A stretch of DNA of 64,000 bases from Solitalea koreensis (GCF_900182575.1 NZ_FXSZ01000002.1:496001-560000); one strand, 5' to 3'. Shown: positions 1 through 8,686, counted from the first letter of the stretch. Notes: generated from the sequence alone by a model not told the origin. Program-made: numbers and translations.

Positions 1-83
1 GTTGACTGACCTTTTTGTCCACAAGAAACCGCCGAAATCAACATTCCAGCAAGTAAGGTATATTTTAAATAATGCTTAATCAT
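1..83 (-). CDS. Lipoprotein, 3' part outside window
   Basis: Only the first 27 codons are visible; the gene runs off the left edge. The start is the ATG at 83. The peptide has a basic N-terminus (M-I-K-H), a hydrophobic stretch and a lipobox-like SAVSC followed by GQKG, which is the pattern of a type II signal peptide with acylation at Cys21. The product is therefore probably an outer-membrane-directed lipoprotein. Nothing of the mature domain can be seen, so no function can be given. Confidence 0.6.
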   Translation of the reverse strand, partial: MIKHYLKYTLLAGMLISAVSCGQKGQS

Positions 84-179
84 AATTGCTATAAAAGCTG
101 CAAATTAATAGAATGGAAATTTGTAAAGCAACGTTAGAACCAAAAAAGTGGTGGCCAAACTTAGAGTCGTGCCACTCTT

Positions 180-431
180 TTAAAAGAAATGAAAAGAAAA
201 AGCCGTATTTTGTACCGGTGTACCAAACCGTAAAATTTCATTTAATAGTTTGGGATTACTCTTAAAATAATCCTTGTTTACATCATGGGTAAATACGTTC
301 ATGCCTTCAACATTACCAATGTAATAACAATGTAGTATCTCGATGATATCTTTTGATTGGGGATGCACATAAAAACATAAAATATCAATATCGTCTTCAG
401 TGTTGACGCAGCGGTCACTTCCAAGTTTCAA
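180..431 (-). CDS. Doubtful hypothetical ORF, 83 codons
   Basis: An open frame that begins only with TTG; no ATG lies in frame upstream before a stop. The encoded residues look protein-like (acidic and hydrophobic residues alternate, for example EDDIDILCFYVH), but no domain is recognised. The start region (about 429-465) resembles the sequence just after the hairpin repeat at 29479-29515, so this may be a decayed accessory gene or part of a dispersed repeat. The rest of the 84-503 interval shows nothing else. Confidence 0.25.
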   Translation of the reverse strand: MKLGSDRCVNTEDDIDILCFYVHPQSKDIIEILHCYYIGNVEGMNVFTHDVNKDYFKSNPKLLNEILRFGTPVQNTAFSFHFF

Positions 432-503
432 TGAAACAGAAGAATCTGGCTGGCCGATGCAATGCCATCATGGTAAACCTCTTGTATCTTGGGTCTTGAA
501 TCT

Positions 504-1715
504 TTAATCTAAATAAGCAGATTCCTCTTTTTTCTTAAGCCCTACTTTAACCAATAGGTAGCCAACAAAACCTGAAAGAAGAGAACCGACAAGGACAGCA
601 ATTTTTGCGAAGCTTTGGAGCTCGGGTTCTTTAAAAGCGAGCAGGGAAATAAAAATGGACATGGTGAAGCCTATACCTCCAAGAAACCCTACGCCTACAA
701 TCTTTTTAAAATTAATTTTTGAAGGCCAGGAAGCCATTCCTGTTTTAACAGCCAGGTAAGAGAACAAAGAAATGCCAACAGGTTTACCAAATAGCAATCC
801 TAAGATGATGCCAATACCAAGAGAAGAAGTATAAACCTCCTTAAATGGCATATTAAACACAATTCCGGTATTGCATAAGGCAAAAAGTGGCATGATTAAA
901 TAAGAAGAATACTGATGCAGGCCATGTTCTAAATATTCGGCAGGAGAATGATCGTGGTATTCTGATTTCATAGGGATGGCAAGTGCGAGCAAAACACCGG
1001 CAATAGTGGCATGAATACCCGATTTAAGCATAAAATACCACATAACAACACCTATTAATAAATAAATGGATAGATTAGTAAATTTTAGTTTATTGCAGAT
1101 TAAAAGCGCAGAAAAGACCCCCAAAGCAATCAGTAGATTTTGCAATACTAAACCATGTGAATAAAAAATAGCAATCACTACGATAGCACCCAAATCATCA
1201 ACCACAGCCAAGGCCGTTAAGAAAACCTTTAAGCTTAAAGGCACACGTTTGCCCAACAGGGAGAGAATACCAAGTGCAAAAGCAATATCGGTAGCCATTG
1301 GAATCCCCCAACCTCCTGCAGTTGGAGTACCTTTGTTGATGAACAAATAAAGAAGCGCAGGAACAAGGGACCCTCCGAATGCTGCCATAAGTGGTAAAGA
1401 GGCTTTCTTAAAGGACGAAAGCTCTCCATTAATCAGCTCCCGCTTAATTTCTAGGCCAACAACCAAAAAAAACACGGCCATCAACCCATCATTTATCCAG
1501 TGTTCAACACTCAATTTCAAACTTAAACTGAAACCTTCAAAACCAACATATTGATGCCAAAAACTGAGATAATGTTCACTCCATCGGCTATTTGCAGCCA
1601 ACAAAGAAAACACAGTACAAACAATCAAAATTACACCTGAGACTTGTTCTGCTTTAAGAAAGGAAATAATTGGCCTGAAAACTTTTTTTCTGATAGTATA
1701 GGTAGCTTCATTCAT
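504..1715 (-). CDS. nhaA: Na+/H+ antiporter NhaA
   Basis: Electroneutrality-breaking Na+/H+ exchange at the inner membrane for pH and sodium homeostasis. The protein (403 residues) is hydrophobic throughout, with about 12 membrane segments. Hallmarks are the tandem aspartates in ALAVVDDLGAI (Asp173-Asp174, matching D163-D164 of the E. coli enzyme) and MATDIAFALGIL with Asp143 (E. coli D133). The start at 1715 is preferred to one at 1781, which would overlap trpA by about 50 bases; a TAAATTTG promoter box lies 8 bases before this ATG. The gene follows trpA by 13 bases on the same strand, so it may be read from the trp operon as well as from its own promoter. The family assignment is firm. Confidence 0.95.
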   Translation of the reverse strand: MNEATYTIRKKVFRPIISFLKAEQVSGVILIVCTVFSLLAANSRWSEHYLSFWHQYVGFEGFSLSLKLSVEHWINDGLMAVFFLVVGLEIKRELINGELSSFKKASLPLMAAFGGSLVPALLYLFINKGTPTAGGWGIPMATDIAFALGILSLLGKRVPLSLKVFLTALAVVDDLGAIVVIAIFYSHGLVLQNLLIALGVFSALLICNKLKFTNLSIYLLIGVVMWYFMLKSGIHATIAGVLLALAIPMKSEYHDHSPAEYLEHGLHQYSSYLIMPLFALCNTGIVFNMPFKEVYTSSLGIGIILGLLFGKPVGISLFSYLAVKTGMASWPSKINFKKIVGVGFLGGIGFTMSIFISLLAFKEPELQSFAKIAVLVGSLLSGFVGYLLVKVGLKKKEESAYLD

Positions 1716-1723
1716 AAGAAAGG

Positions 1724-1731
1724 CAAATTTA
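1724..1731 (-). promoter_or_regulatory. Candidate -7 box of nhaA
   Basis: Minus strand TAAATTTG, an exact match to the Bacteroidota -7 consensus TAnnTTTG, ending 8 bases before the nhaA ATG and overlapping the trpA stop codon. No good -33 TTTG sits at the usual 19-20 bases upstream, so strength is uncertain. Confidence 0.4.
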
Positions 1732-2502
1732 TAGAATTGCTTTAACAAATTCTTGTACACGAATTTCGTCAAAGCCTTCATTCAAGGATTTCACAAACGC
1801 ACTACCAATAATTGCCCCATTGGCTGTTCCGCAGGCTTTTGTAAAACTTTCACGATCCGAAATACCAAAACCAATCATCAAAGGATTTTTAAGCTGAAGG
1901 TTTTTCAAACGATTAAAGTAGATATTGGTTTGATCAGAGCTGACTGCTAAGTTCTTACCAGTGGTAGCCGATGAAGAAAGCGCATAAATAAACCCTTCGC
2001 TAAGTGCGTCGATTTTACGAATGCGTTCATCAGAACTTTGTGGCGTTATCAAGAAAATATTGCACAAATTATTTCGCATAAAATAATACTGATACATTTC
2101 TTCGTATTCGTACATTGGCAAATCCGGAACGATTACGCCGTCCACTCCTGCCGCTGCCACATCAGTACAAAACTTCTCTACCCCATACTGCAAAACAGGA
2201 TTTACATACCCCATCAAAATAATTGGAAGATTGATTTCTTTACGAAGATCTTTTAATTGTTCAAATAATACCTTTAAGCTCATCCCATTTTTCAGGGCAA
2301 CTTCGCTGCTTTGCTGAATAGTTGGCCCATCTGCTACCGGATCTGAGTACGGAAAACCAATTTCCAGAAAATCAGCACCCGCATTTTCCAACGCTTTTGC
2401 AATTTTTAACGTATCCGTCAACTCAGGATAACCAGCAGTGAAATAGATGGATAAAAGGTTATTTTGTTTATGCTTGAATAATTCAGTTAGTCGGTTGTTC
2501 AT
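1729..2502 (-). CDS. trpA: Tryptophan synthase alpha subunit
   Basis: Cleaves indole-3-glycerol phosphate to indole and glyceraldehyde-3-phosphate in the cytosolic alpha2-beta2 complex, passing indole to TrpB. The 257-residue length is normal for this TIM-barrel family. Catalytic Glu47 in LEIGFPYSDP and Asp58 in VADGP are present, and the glycine-rich phosphate-binding loop is seen near the C-terminus (GFGISD and GAIIGSAFV). It lies 78 bases after trpB; that gap carries one of the AT-rich dispersed repeats. It is the last biosynthetic gene of the trp operon before nhaA. Confidence 0.97.
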   Translation of the reverse strand: MNNRLTELFKHKQNNLLSIYFTAGYPELTDTLKIAKALENAGADFLEIGFPYSDPVADGPTIQQSSEVALKNGMSLKVLFEQLKDLRKEINLPIILMGYVNPVLQYGVEKFCTDVAAAGVDGVIVPDLPMYEYEEMYQYYFMRNNLCNIFLITPQSSDERIRKIDALSEGFIYALSSSATTGKNLAVSSDQTNIYFNRLKNLQLKNPLMIGFGISDRESFTKACGTANGAIIGSAFVKSLNEGFDEIRVQEFVKAIL

Positions 2503-2580
2503 TTTTTATGAGTATTGTGATCTGCGATGTGAGATATGAGTATTATTTATCTCAATACTCCTCTCTCGATACTTACATCT

Positions 2581-3777
2581 CTATAATTTAAAATAATCCA
2601 TATAGGTTTGAAGATCCTTATCTCCACGACCGGAAAGACAAACCACTACTTGTTCGCTACCCTTGAATTTCATTTTTTCCAGATAAGCCAATGCGTGAGC
2701 CGATTCAATTGCCGGAATAATACCTTCGAGTTTGGAAAGCAACATACCTGCCTGCATCGCTTCGTCATCCGTTATATTCACGTATTCTCCCCTGCCAGAT
2801 TTAAACAAATGAGCGTGTTGTGGACCTATACCAGGGTAATCCAAACCTGCAGAGATAGAATGTGGTTCAATCACTTGGCCATCCTCTGTTTGCATTAAGA
2901 TCGAACGACTACCATGCAAAACACCTTCATTTCCCAAGGTGGTAGTTGCTGCCGACATACCCGAATTCACACCGTGTCCACCAGCTTCCACTGCAATCAA
3001 TTTAACCGATTCATCATTTAAGAAATGATAAAAAGCCCCCATAGCATTGCTACCTCCTCCTACACAAGCCAATACGTAATCAGGTAGTTCTCTTCCTATT
3101 TTTTCTTTCAGCTGTTCCCGAATTTCAGCACTAATAACCGACTGAAAACGAGCAACCATATCAGGATAAGGATGAGGACCAACCACTGAACCGATAATGT
3201 AATGCGTATCAACAGGATTATTGATCCAATCGCGCATGGCTTCGTTGGTCGCATCTTTTAAGGTTTTGCTACCACAAGTTGCAGCCCGAACGGTTGCACC
3301 CAGCATTTTCATACGCGCCACATTGGGCGCCTGCCGCTTAATATCCACTTCACCCATATAAACCACACATTCCAATCCACGCAGCGCACAAACCGTTGCA
3401 GTTGCTACACCGTGTTGCCCGGCACCTGTTTCTGCAATAATTCTTGTTTTGCCGAGTCTTTCAGCTAACAGAATCTGTCCGATGGTATTATTTACCTTAT
3501 GTGCACCGGTATGATTCAAATCCTCCCGCTTCAGGTAAATATTAGTTCCATAGCGTTCTGAAAGACGTTTTGCATAGAACAATGGCGTTTCTCGTCCTAC
3601 ATAATCTTTCAGTAACTGCCTGAATTCTTCTTGAAATGAAGGATCGTAAATGATATCCAAATAATTTTGACGTAATTCTTCTACGTTAGGATAAAGCATT
3701 TCAGGGATGTAAGCTCCGCCGAAATCACCAAAATAGCCTTTTTCATTAACGTAGTAGTTTATAGTGGTCTCGTTCAT
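2581..3777 (-). CDS. trpB: Tryptophan synthase beta subunit
   Basis: PLP-dependent condensation of indole with serine to give tryptophan. The PLP lysine is Lys94 in HTGAHKVNN, the catalytic glutamate lies in AETGAGQHG, and the phosphate-binding loop is GGGSNAMG. The 398-residue length and the N-terminal GYFGDFGGAYIPE segment are typical of TrpB1-type enzymes that work with TrpA. It lies between trpF (59-base gap) and trpA. No frameshift or missing residue is seen. Confidence 0.97.
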   Translation of the reverse strand: MNETTINYYVNEKGYFGDFGGAYIPEMLYPNVEELRQNYLDIIYDPSFQEEFRQLLKDYVGRETPLFYAKRLSERYGTNIYLKREDLNHTGAHKVNNTIGQILLAERLGKTRIIAETGAGQHGVATATVCALRGLECVVYMGEVDIKRQAPNVARMKMLGATVRAATCGSKTLKDATNEAMRDWINNPVDTHYIIGSVVGPHPYPDMVARFQSVISAEIREQLKEKIGRELPDYVLACVGGGSNAMGAFYHFLNDESVKLIAVEAGGHGVNSGMSAATTTLGNEGVLHGSRSILMQTEDGQVIEPHSISAGLDYPGIGPQHAHLFKSGRGEYVNITDDEAMQAGMLLSKLEGIIPAIESAHALAYLEKMKFKGSEQVVVCLSGRGDKDLQTYMDYFKL

Positions 3778-3836
3778 ATATAGTTATGAATTTATTGGTT
3801 TAGAATTATTCGACATTTATTTTTTAAATCCAGTAT

Positions 3837-4469
3837 TCAATGATTTTCAGCTTTCTGCATTTCGCTAAATACTGCACTTACTTTGTTAAAATCTTTTAAG
3901 CCGGGCTCAGTTTCAAGTTTACTGTTAAAGTCAATACCATAAATGTTCAAACCGGATACCTTGAGTTGTACTATTTCTTCAATGTTTGCGGCATTGATCC
4001 CTCCACTTAAAAAAAATGGTTTCTTATTATCGTACTGCTTCAGTATGGACCAATCAAAAGTTTCTCCTGAGCCCCCGTGATCAACCGTTTTAGTATCAAA
4101 CAAAAAATAATCACATGCGGATTGATATTTTTTCAATTGAGCAAAATCAAAATCCTTATCCACTCCAAACGATTTAATAACCTCAACGCCGGGCGATCTT
4201 AACTGATTACAGTAATCAGCGTTTTCCTTTCCGTGTAATTGAACTGCATCAAAATCATGGTCGGCTACAATTTCCATTACATCTTCCAATTTTGCATTTA
4301 CAAAAACGGCTACTTTCTTAACACCGGCGGGTACAGCTTTTAGAAGCTCCAACTTATCAAAATACCTAGGTGATTTTGGATAAAAGATAAAGCCTAAATA
4401 ATCAGGAACCAAAGCTGCCACCTGAACGATATTTTCGGCATGTTTCATTCCGCAGATCTTGATTTTCAT
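3837..4469 (-). CDS. trpF: Phosphoribosylanthranilate isomerase
   Basis: Amadori rearrangement of N-(5'-phosphoribosyl)anthranilate to CdRP, a step of tryptophan synthesis. The (beta/alpha)8 barrel signature KICGMK at residues 4-9 carries the catalytic cysteine, and VQLHGKE, FDTKT.DHGGSGETFDW and FLSGGI follow in the expected order. The start at 4469 puts KICGM at its usual N-terminal place (210 residues); an in-frame ATG at 4502 would add 11 residues and leave only 6 bases to trpD. It stands alone, not fused to trpC, and no trpC lies between it and trpD. Confidence 0.93.
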   Translation of the reverse strand: MKIKICGMKHAENIVQVAALVPDYLGFIFYPKSPRYFDKLELLKAVPAGVKKVAVFVNAKLEDVMEIVADHDFDAVQLHGKENADYCNQLRSPGVEVIKSFGVDKDFDFAQLKKYQSACDYFLFDTKTVDHGGSGETFDWSILKQYDNKKPFFLSGGINAANIEEIVQLKVSGLNIYGIDFNSKLETEPGLKDFNKVSAVFSEMQKAENH

Positions 4470-4508
4470 AGTATTATTAAAACAATTACTTTTCACTTCC
4501 AACTTTTA

Positions 4509-5492
4509 CTAATTCAATAAGGCTTTAAAACTAGCAAGCGCTTTTCCTCCAAGCAATGATTCTTCGGCCTTTGCCATACAATCGTCCAATGAAGCGTGTT
4601 CCTCAATACACTGAATTGCTAGTCCTGCATTACTAACCACTACTTTATTTTGAGCGGGAGTACCTTCACCTTTTAACACCTTCATAAAAATAGCTGCTGA
4701 TTCTTCTACCGAATCTCCTCCTTTAATACTTTCAGCATTAAGCCGCATTCCCAACTCCTCAGGCTGATAGATGCGTTCTCCGCTTTTTGAAAACGTTTTA
4801 AATGCATCGGTAAGTGATATTTCATCATAACCTTCGAGCGTATGCAGAATAATGTAATTTCTGGTTGATTTCTGATATAGATAAGCGTATAAACGGGCTA
4901 ATTCTAAACTAAACACGCCTACAATTTGATTTTTAGGTTTTGCAGGATTCACCATTGGACCCAACATATTGAAAAACGTTTTCACCCCTAATTCCTTTCG
5001 AATGGGTGCAACGGTTTTCATGGCCGGATGAAATAATGGCGCATGAAGAAAACAAATACCTGATGTTTCCAACTTACGCTGCAATGTTGAACTATCATTC
5101 GTGAATTTATAACCTAAATATTCCATTACATTTGATGAACCACATGCCGAAGAAACGCCGTAATTCCCATGTTTTGCAACTTGGTATCCGGTACCGGCAA
5201 CCACAAATGATGCTAAGGTGGAAATATTAAAAGTATTCTTACCATCCCCTCCGGTTCCGCAAAGGTCAATCAGATTATCAGCAGGAAGCTCTATCTTTAA
5301 ACAAAGTTCAAGCATGGCATCCCGAAAACCTTCCAACTCTTCAACGGTAATACTGCGCATACAATAAGCCGTCATAAAGGCTGCCATTTGGGAATTATTG
5401 TATTTACCGGAAGCAATATCAGTAAGAATTTCTTTTGATTCTTCCTTTCCAAAGGTTTTTCCTTCGAATAAATGCGATAGTATTTTTTTCAT
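4509..5492 (-). CDS. trpD: Anthranilate phosphoribosyltransferase
   Basis: Transfers phosphoribose from PRPP to anthranilate. The PRPP/Mg site GTGGDGKNTFNIST, the anthranilate-binding KHGNYGVSSACGSSN segment and the NMLGPMVNP motif are all present; 327 residues is a normal length. It is the first gene of this trp operon, about 120 bases downstream of the attenuator terminator. In most relatives trpE and trpG precede it; here they do not, so the operon is reduced or the other genes lie elsewhere. Confidence 0.96.
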   Translation of the reverse strand: MKKILSHLFEGKTFGKEESKEILTDIASGKYNNSQMAAFMTAYCMRSITVEELEGFRDAMLELCLKIELPADNLIDLCGTGGDGKNTFNISTLASFVVAGTGYQVAKHGNYGVSSACGSSNVMEYLGYKFTNDSSTLQRKLETSGICFLHAPLFHPAMKTVAPIRKELGVKTFFNMLGPMVNPAKPKNQIVGVFSLELARLYAYLYQKSTRNYIILHTLEGYDEISLTDAFKTFSKSGERIYQPEELGMRLNAESIKGGDSVEESAAIFMKVLKGEGTPAQNKVVVSNAGLAIQCIEEHASLDDCMAKAEESLLGGKALASFKALLN

Positions 5493-5610
5493 CTTAATTT
5501 AGATATGCATATGGAGAAAACATTTCTCTCTTTAACAATTCTGAATACATTTATTTAATCATTTTTTCATTCCTGCTCTCCCCTCTGGCGGAGAGGTCAA
5601 GGCTGAGACA

Positions 5611-5643
5611 ATAAAAAAGGGTTACCGTCGCACGATAACCCTT
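5611..5643 (-). terminator. trp attenuator terminator
   Basis: Minus-strand RNA forms a 12-base-pair stem (arms 5632-5643 and 5617-5628) with a 3-base loop, followed by a run of six U (5613-5618 on the template). One pair is G-U in the minus-strand RNA but would be a C-A mismatch on the other strand, which shows that the minus strand is the transcribed one. It lies between the Trp-rich leader peptide and trpD. Its 5' arm can instead pair with the segment 5681-5688 (antiterminator). Confidence 0.8.
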
Positions 5644-5688
5644 CATAAGCTTAATATTTTGGTTTACTTAAAATATACCCGGTTACCG
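5632..5688 (-). promoter_or_regulatory. trp antiterminator pairing
   Basis: Minus-strand RNA segment CGGUAACC (5681-5688, inside the end of the leader peptide) is complementary over eight contiguous pairs, one of them G-U, to GGUUAUCG in the 5' arm of the terminator (within 5632-5643). The two structures cannot form together. The segment starts 17 bases after the second Trp codon, so a stalled ribosome would leave it open. Confidence 0.7.
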
Positions 5689-5738
5689 CAAATTATCTTT
5701 GCTTGCCACCAAATGATATTTAAGTTTAATAAGTTCAT
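5664..5738 (-). CDS. trpL: trp operon leader peptide (24 codons)
   Basis: A short frame starting at ATG 5738 and ending at TAA 5664-5666. It begins M-N-L-L-N-L and holds two adjacent Trp codons at positions 10-11 (5706-5711), then ends NRVYFK. Two Trp in 24 residues, placed just before mutually exclusive hairpins and the trpD gene, is the classical design of a ribosome-mediated trp attenuator. Ribosomes stalled at the Trp codons would leave segment 5681-5688 free; ribosomes that finish the peptide would cover it and allow the terminator to form. An A-rich stretch rather than a Shine-Dalgarno site precedes the ATG, as is usual in this phylum. Confidence 0.75.
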   Translation of the reverse strand: MNLLNLNIIWWQAKIICGNRVYFK

Positions 5739-5830
5739 ACCTGTTTTTTTCTGTAAGTGGTTGTTTTTTTATTGGTCATCTAGACCCCCAACAAACCTTC
5801 CCGAGATTGAATTAACTCATACGGTTTTTT

Positions 5831-5861
5831 CAAATATGAACACAATTTTATTTAGATGCAA
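5831..5861 (-). promoter_or_regulatory. Candidate trp promoter
   Basis: Minus strand TTG (5859-5861), 20 bases, then CATATTTG (5831-5838), one mismatch from the Bacteroidota TTTG/TAnnTTTG pattern. It would start transcription about 90 bases before the leader peptide. The 5493-5939 gap holds only this promoter, the leader and the hairpins; a second small palindrome (CCTCT-CCGCC-AGAGG) lies at 5581-5595 between terminator and trpD. Confidence 0.45.
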
Positions 5862-5939
5862 TAAGGAATTAAAAAAAGTTCAACTAAAAGTTATCGCTTC
5901 CACCTTATAGCTTAAAAAAAATCTGTTATTTTTAAAAAT

Positions 5940-6827
5940 ATGCAGAGCAAAGCTAAAGTAACCAAGAAAATAAACCGAAAAACTAATATTTTAAGTATTC
6001 TTTTAATATTAGCCGGCATATTTTCAGCAGCTTTTGGGTTAGAAAGCTACTTGATTCCTAATGGATTTATTGATGGCGGCGTTACGGGCATTTCCCTATT
6101 GGTTAATAGCGTAACAGGCCTCCCTCTTTCCATTTTAATCTTCCTATTTAACATCCCATTTATTATCATGGGATACCATCAAATCGGAAAAAAATTTGCT
6201 TTAAAAACACTTTTAGCCATTATTGGGTTAGCATTGGTACTTATTTTTGTAAAGTTTCCAATAATCACAACTGATAAGCTACTCATATCCATTTTCGGAG
6301 GCTTTTTTCTGGGCGGAGGAATCGGTTTGGCTGTGAGAGGTGGTTGCGTAATCGATGGCACCGAAATTTTAGCGGTTTTTATTACGCGAAAAAGTGTACT
6401 AACCATTGGAGACACTATACTTGTTATTAACATTATCATCTTTACAGTTGCTGCTTTCATCTTAAGTATAGAAACAGCAATGTATTCTATTCTTACTTAC
6501 ATATCAGCCTCAAAAACTATCGATTTCATCATTCAAGGTATTGAAGAATATACAGGAGTAACCATTATCTCTATAAAAAGTAAGGAGATAAAAGAAACCA
6601 TCATGCACGACTTGGGCAGAGGCGTAACGATTTATAAAGGAGAACGAGGATTTGGCTCCCACGTTTATCAAAACAAAGAAATAGATATTGTATTCACCGT
6701 AATTACGAGATTAGAAATAGCAAAACTAAAATCTGTGGTGGAACAAATTGATCCAACTGCATTCGTGGTGATGCATAGCATCAATGAAACTAAGGGTGGA
6801 ATTATTAAACAACGACCGCTGCATTGA
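5940..6827 (+). CDS. YitT family membrane protein
   Basis: The N-terminal two thirds hold five or six hydrophobic segments (about 18-38, 50-80, 85-105, 108-130, 150-175), including the family-type GGVTGIS and GGGIGLAVRGGCVIDGTE segments. The C-terminal 80 residues form the soluble DUF2179 domain (GRGVTIYKGERGFG...DIVFTVITRLEIAKLK). The family is widespread; its transport substrate is unknown. Transcribed divergently from the trp leader; a TATTTTTA box lies 5 bases before the ATG. The Kir channel gene follows after 3 bases, so the two are probably co-transcribed. Confidence 0.9.
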   Translation: MQSKAKVTKKINRKTNILSILLILAGIFSAAFGLESYLIPNGFIDGGVTGISLLVNSVTGLPLSILIFLFNIPFIIMGYHQIGKKFALKTLLAIIGLALVLIFVKFPIITTDKLLISIFGGFFLGGGIGLAVRGGCVIDGTEILAVFITRKSVLTIGDTILVINIIIFTVAAFILSIETAMYSILTYISASKTIDFIIQGIEEYTGVTIISIKSKEIKETIMHDLGRGVTIYKGERGFGSHVYQNKEIDIVFTVITRLEIAKLKSVVEQIDPTAFVVMHSINETKGGIIKQRPLH

Positions 6828-6830
6828 AAT

Positions 6831-7796
6831 ATGAAATATTTAAAGATAGGTAAGAAGTTTTGGAAGTATGAGTTGCATGATCTGGGTTTTAGCGAACGGC
6901 TCACTGGCAGCAATCATTCTATCAATAAAAACGGATCGTTTAACGTACAACGTGTAGGTCATTCAAGTACTACTATCGATGACATTTACAACAACCTCAT
7001 TAACATGAAGTGGAGTAAATTTTGTCTTGTCATTTTAACATGGTTCATTGTTATCAATGCATTATTCGCTTTCATATACATGGCTGTTGGGACCGAATAC
7101 CTTGCGGGAGCTCACGGGCGTGATAAGATTGCAAAGTTTCTCGATTGTTTTTTCTTCAGCGCACAAACCCTTTCAACAGTTGGCTATGGTCATCTTAGTC
7201 CGAGTAATTATTGGATGAGTGGCGTAGCTGCCCTAGAATGTTTGCTCGGTTTGTTAGGATTTGCTTTAGCCACAGGCTTATTATACGGACGTTTTTCACG
7301 TCCGGCAGCTAAAATTCTATATAGTGAAAACATGTTGGTTTCTCCTTATCAGGATAAACAAGCAATCATGTTCAGAATTGTGAATGGCCGAAAAACGCAA
7401 CTGATTGAAACAGAAATAAAACTCATTTTAGCACTAAATGTAGATGAAGATTCAAAAAAAGTTCGGCGTTTCTTTGATTTAGCACTTGAACGCAGCAAAG
7501 TGAGCTTCTTTCCGATGAGTTGGACGGTTGTGCATCCATTGGATGAGAATAGCGTATTATTTGGTTATACTCCGCAAATGCTGGAAGAGGCGGGATTGGA
7601 AATTTTAATTTCGATTAAAGCTTTTGATGAAGTTTATTCACAAACAGTTTACTCTCGTTATTCCTATTTAAGCAGTGATATTGTTTGGAATGCTCGTTTT
7701 ACACCAATGATCGGCGCAAGAAATGGTATTAATATTTTAGCGCTTGATAGCCTGAATGAATTTGAAATCTTAGAAACAGAAACCATTAACCAGTAA
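6831..7796 (+). CDS. Inward-rectifier (Kir/KirBac) K+ channel
   Basis: Inner-membrane potassium channel. Two membrane segments (about 62-86 and 130-152) flank the pore loop with the K+ selectivity filter TVGYG at residues 116-120. The rest, from about 160 to the end, is the cytosolic immunoglobulin-like Kir domain (for example VSPYQDKQAIMFRIVNGRKTQL). The 321-residue length fits bacterial Kir channels. Start ATG lies 3 bases after the YitT stop. Gating ligand cannot be read from the sequence. Confidence 0.93.
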   Translation: MKYLKIGKKFWKYELHDLGFSERLTGSNHSINKNGSFNVQRVGHSSTTIDDIYNNLINMKWSKFCLVILTWFIVINALFAFIYMAVGTEYLAGAHGRDKIAKFLDCFFFSAQTLSTVGYGHLSPSNYWMSGVAALECLLGLLGFALATGLLYGRFSRPAAKILYSENMLVSPYQDKQAIMFRIVNGRKTQLIETEIKLILALNVDEDSKKVRRFFDLALERSKVSFFPMSWTVVHPLDENSVLFGYTPQMLEEAGLEILISIKAFDEVYSQTVYSRYSYLSSDIVWNARFTPMIGARNGINILALDSLNEFEILETETINQ

Positions 7797-7821
7797 CGTT
7801 GCATAAAATGAGTTGTAATTA

Positions 7822-7861
7822 GATAGTTCATGGTCGATAACCAAATTAACCATGAACTATC
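7822..7861. terminator. Hairpin between convergent genes
   Basis: A perfect 13-base inverted repeat (7822-7834 and 7849-7861) with a 14-base loop sits between the ends of the Kir and SDR genes. It lacks a clear T run, so it may be a processing or weak bidirectional termination hairpin. Confidence 0.4.
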
Positions 7862-7870
7862 ATGTATGAT

Positions 7871-8686
7871 CTACTTCAATAGTGGATCCTTTTCTTTAGT
7901 AAAGTGATTGTACACCAATTTATCAGTTAAAGCTGGGAACCAACGACTTAAAAAGACGGTTAATTTACCTTGTCCGGTGATGATCAGGTCGCGTTTACGT
8001 TTTTTAACACCGGTTACAATTATACGTGCAACTTCTTCTGAAGTCATCATTTTGCCTTCATCCATTGATGATTCACCTTGTTGTTCGTTATTCTTGTTTA
8101 AGGCTGAATTACGAATATTAGAAGCTGTAAAACCCGGACAAGCTAATAAAACGTGTACGTTATTCTTCAAATTTTCAATACGAACGGATTCCAAGAAACC
8201 TTGCATAGCAAATTTTGAGGCTGAATAGCCTGTACGGCCGGGTAAACCTTTGTATCCTGCAATCGATGATACTCCAACAATGGAACCTTGAGATTTTATA
8301 ATTGCCGGCAAAGCGTACTTAGTACAATATACAGTTCCCCAGAAGTTTATATCCATTACCTGACGTAAGACATTAAGATCAAGATCCTTAAACAATGCTC
8401 GCATTGAAATACCTGCATTGTTAACAAGTACATCAATCTTTCCGAAGGTAAGCTGTGCCTGACCAATTAAATGTTTGCAATCTTCTTCACGTGAAACATC
8501 CACTCCTACTGCCACGGAACGAATTCCATACTGTTTCTCCAATTCCTGACTAAACTCACATAATGCTACATAAGAACGAGCCCCTAATACCAAGTTGGCT
8601 CCCTGACGAGCAAATTCTTTGGCACAGGCTTTTCCTATTCCGGATGAAGCGCCGGTAATGATTACTGTTTTTCCTTGTAATGACAT
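7871..8686 (-). CDS. Short-chain dehydrogenase/reductase
   Basis: NAD(P)-dependent oxidoreductase of the classical SDR fold, 271 residues. TGASSGIG at 11-18 binds the cofactor, NNAG is at 89-92, and the catalytic Ser (140-141), Tyr154 and Lys158 are in place (YSASK). The C-terminal extension with KKRKRDLIITGQGKL is seen in DHRS7-like members. Substrate cannot be told. It is a single gene, convergent with the Kir channel and separated from recR by 166 bases that contain a dispersed AT-rich repeat. Confidence 0.92.
   Translation of the reverse strand: MSLQGKTVIITGASSGIGKACAKEFARQGANLVLGARSYVALCEFSQELEKQYGIRSVAVGVDVSREEDCKHLIGQAQLTFGKIDVLVNNAGISMRALFKDLDLNVLRQVMDINFWGTVYCTKYALPAIIKSQGSIVGVSSIAGYKGLPGRTGYSASKFAMQGFLESVRIENLKNNVHVLLACPGFTASNIRNSALNKNNEQQGESSMDEGKMMTSEEVARIIVTGVKKRKRDLIITGQGKLTVFLSRWFPALTDKLVYNHFTKEKDPLLK

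Noticed and set aside
1235..1429. 64-codon frame inside nhaA
   Set aside because: Shadow of nhaA in another frame.
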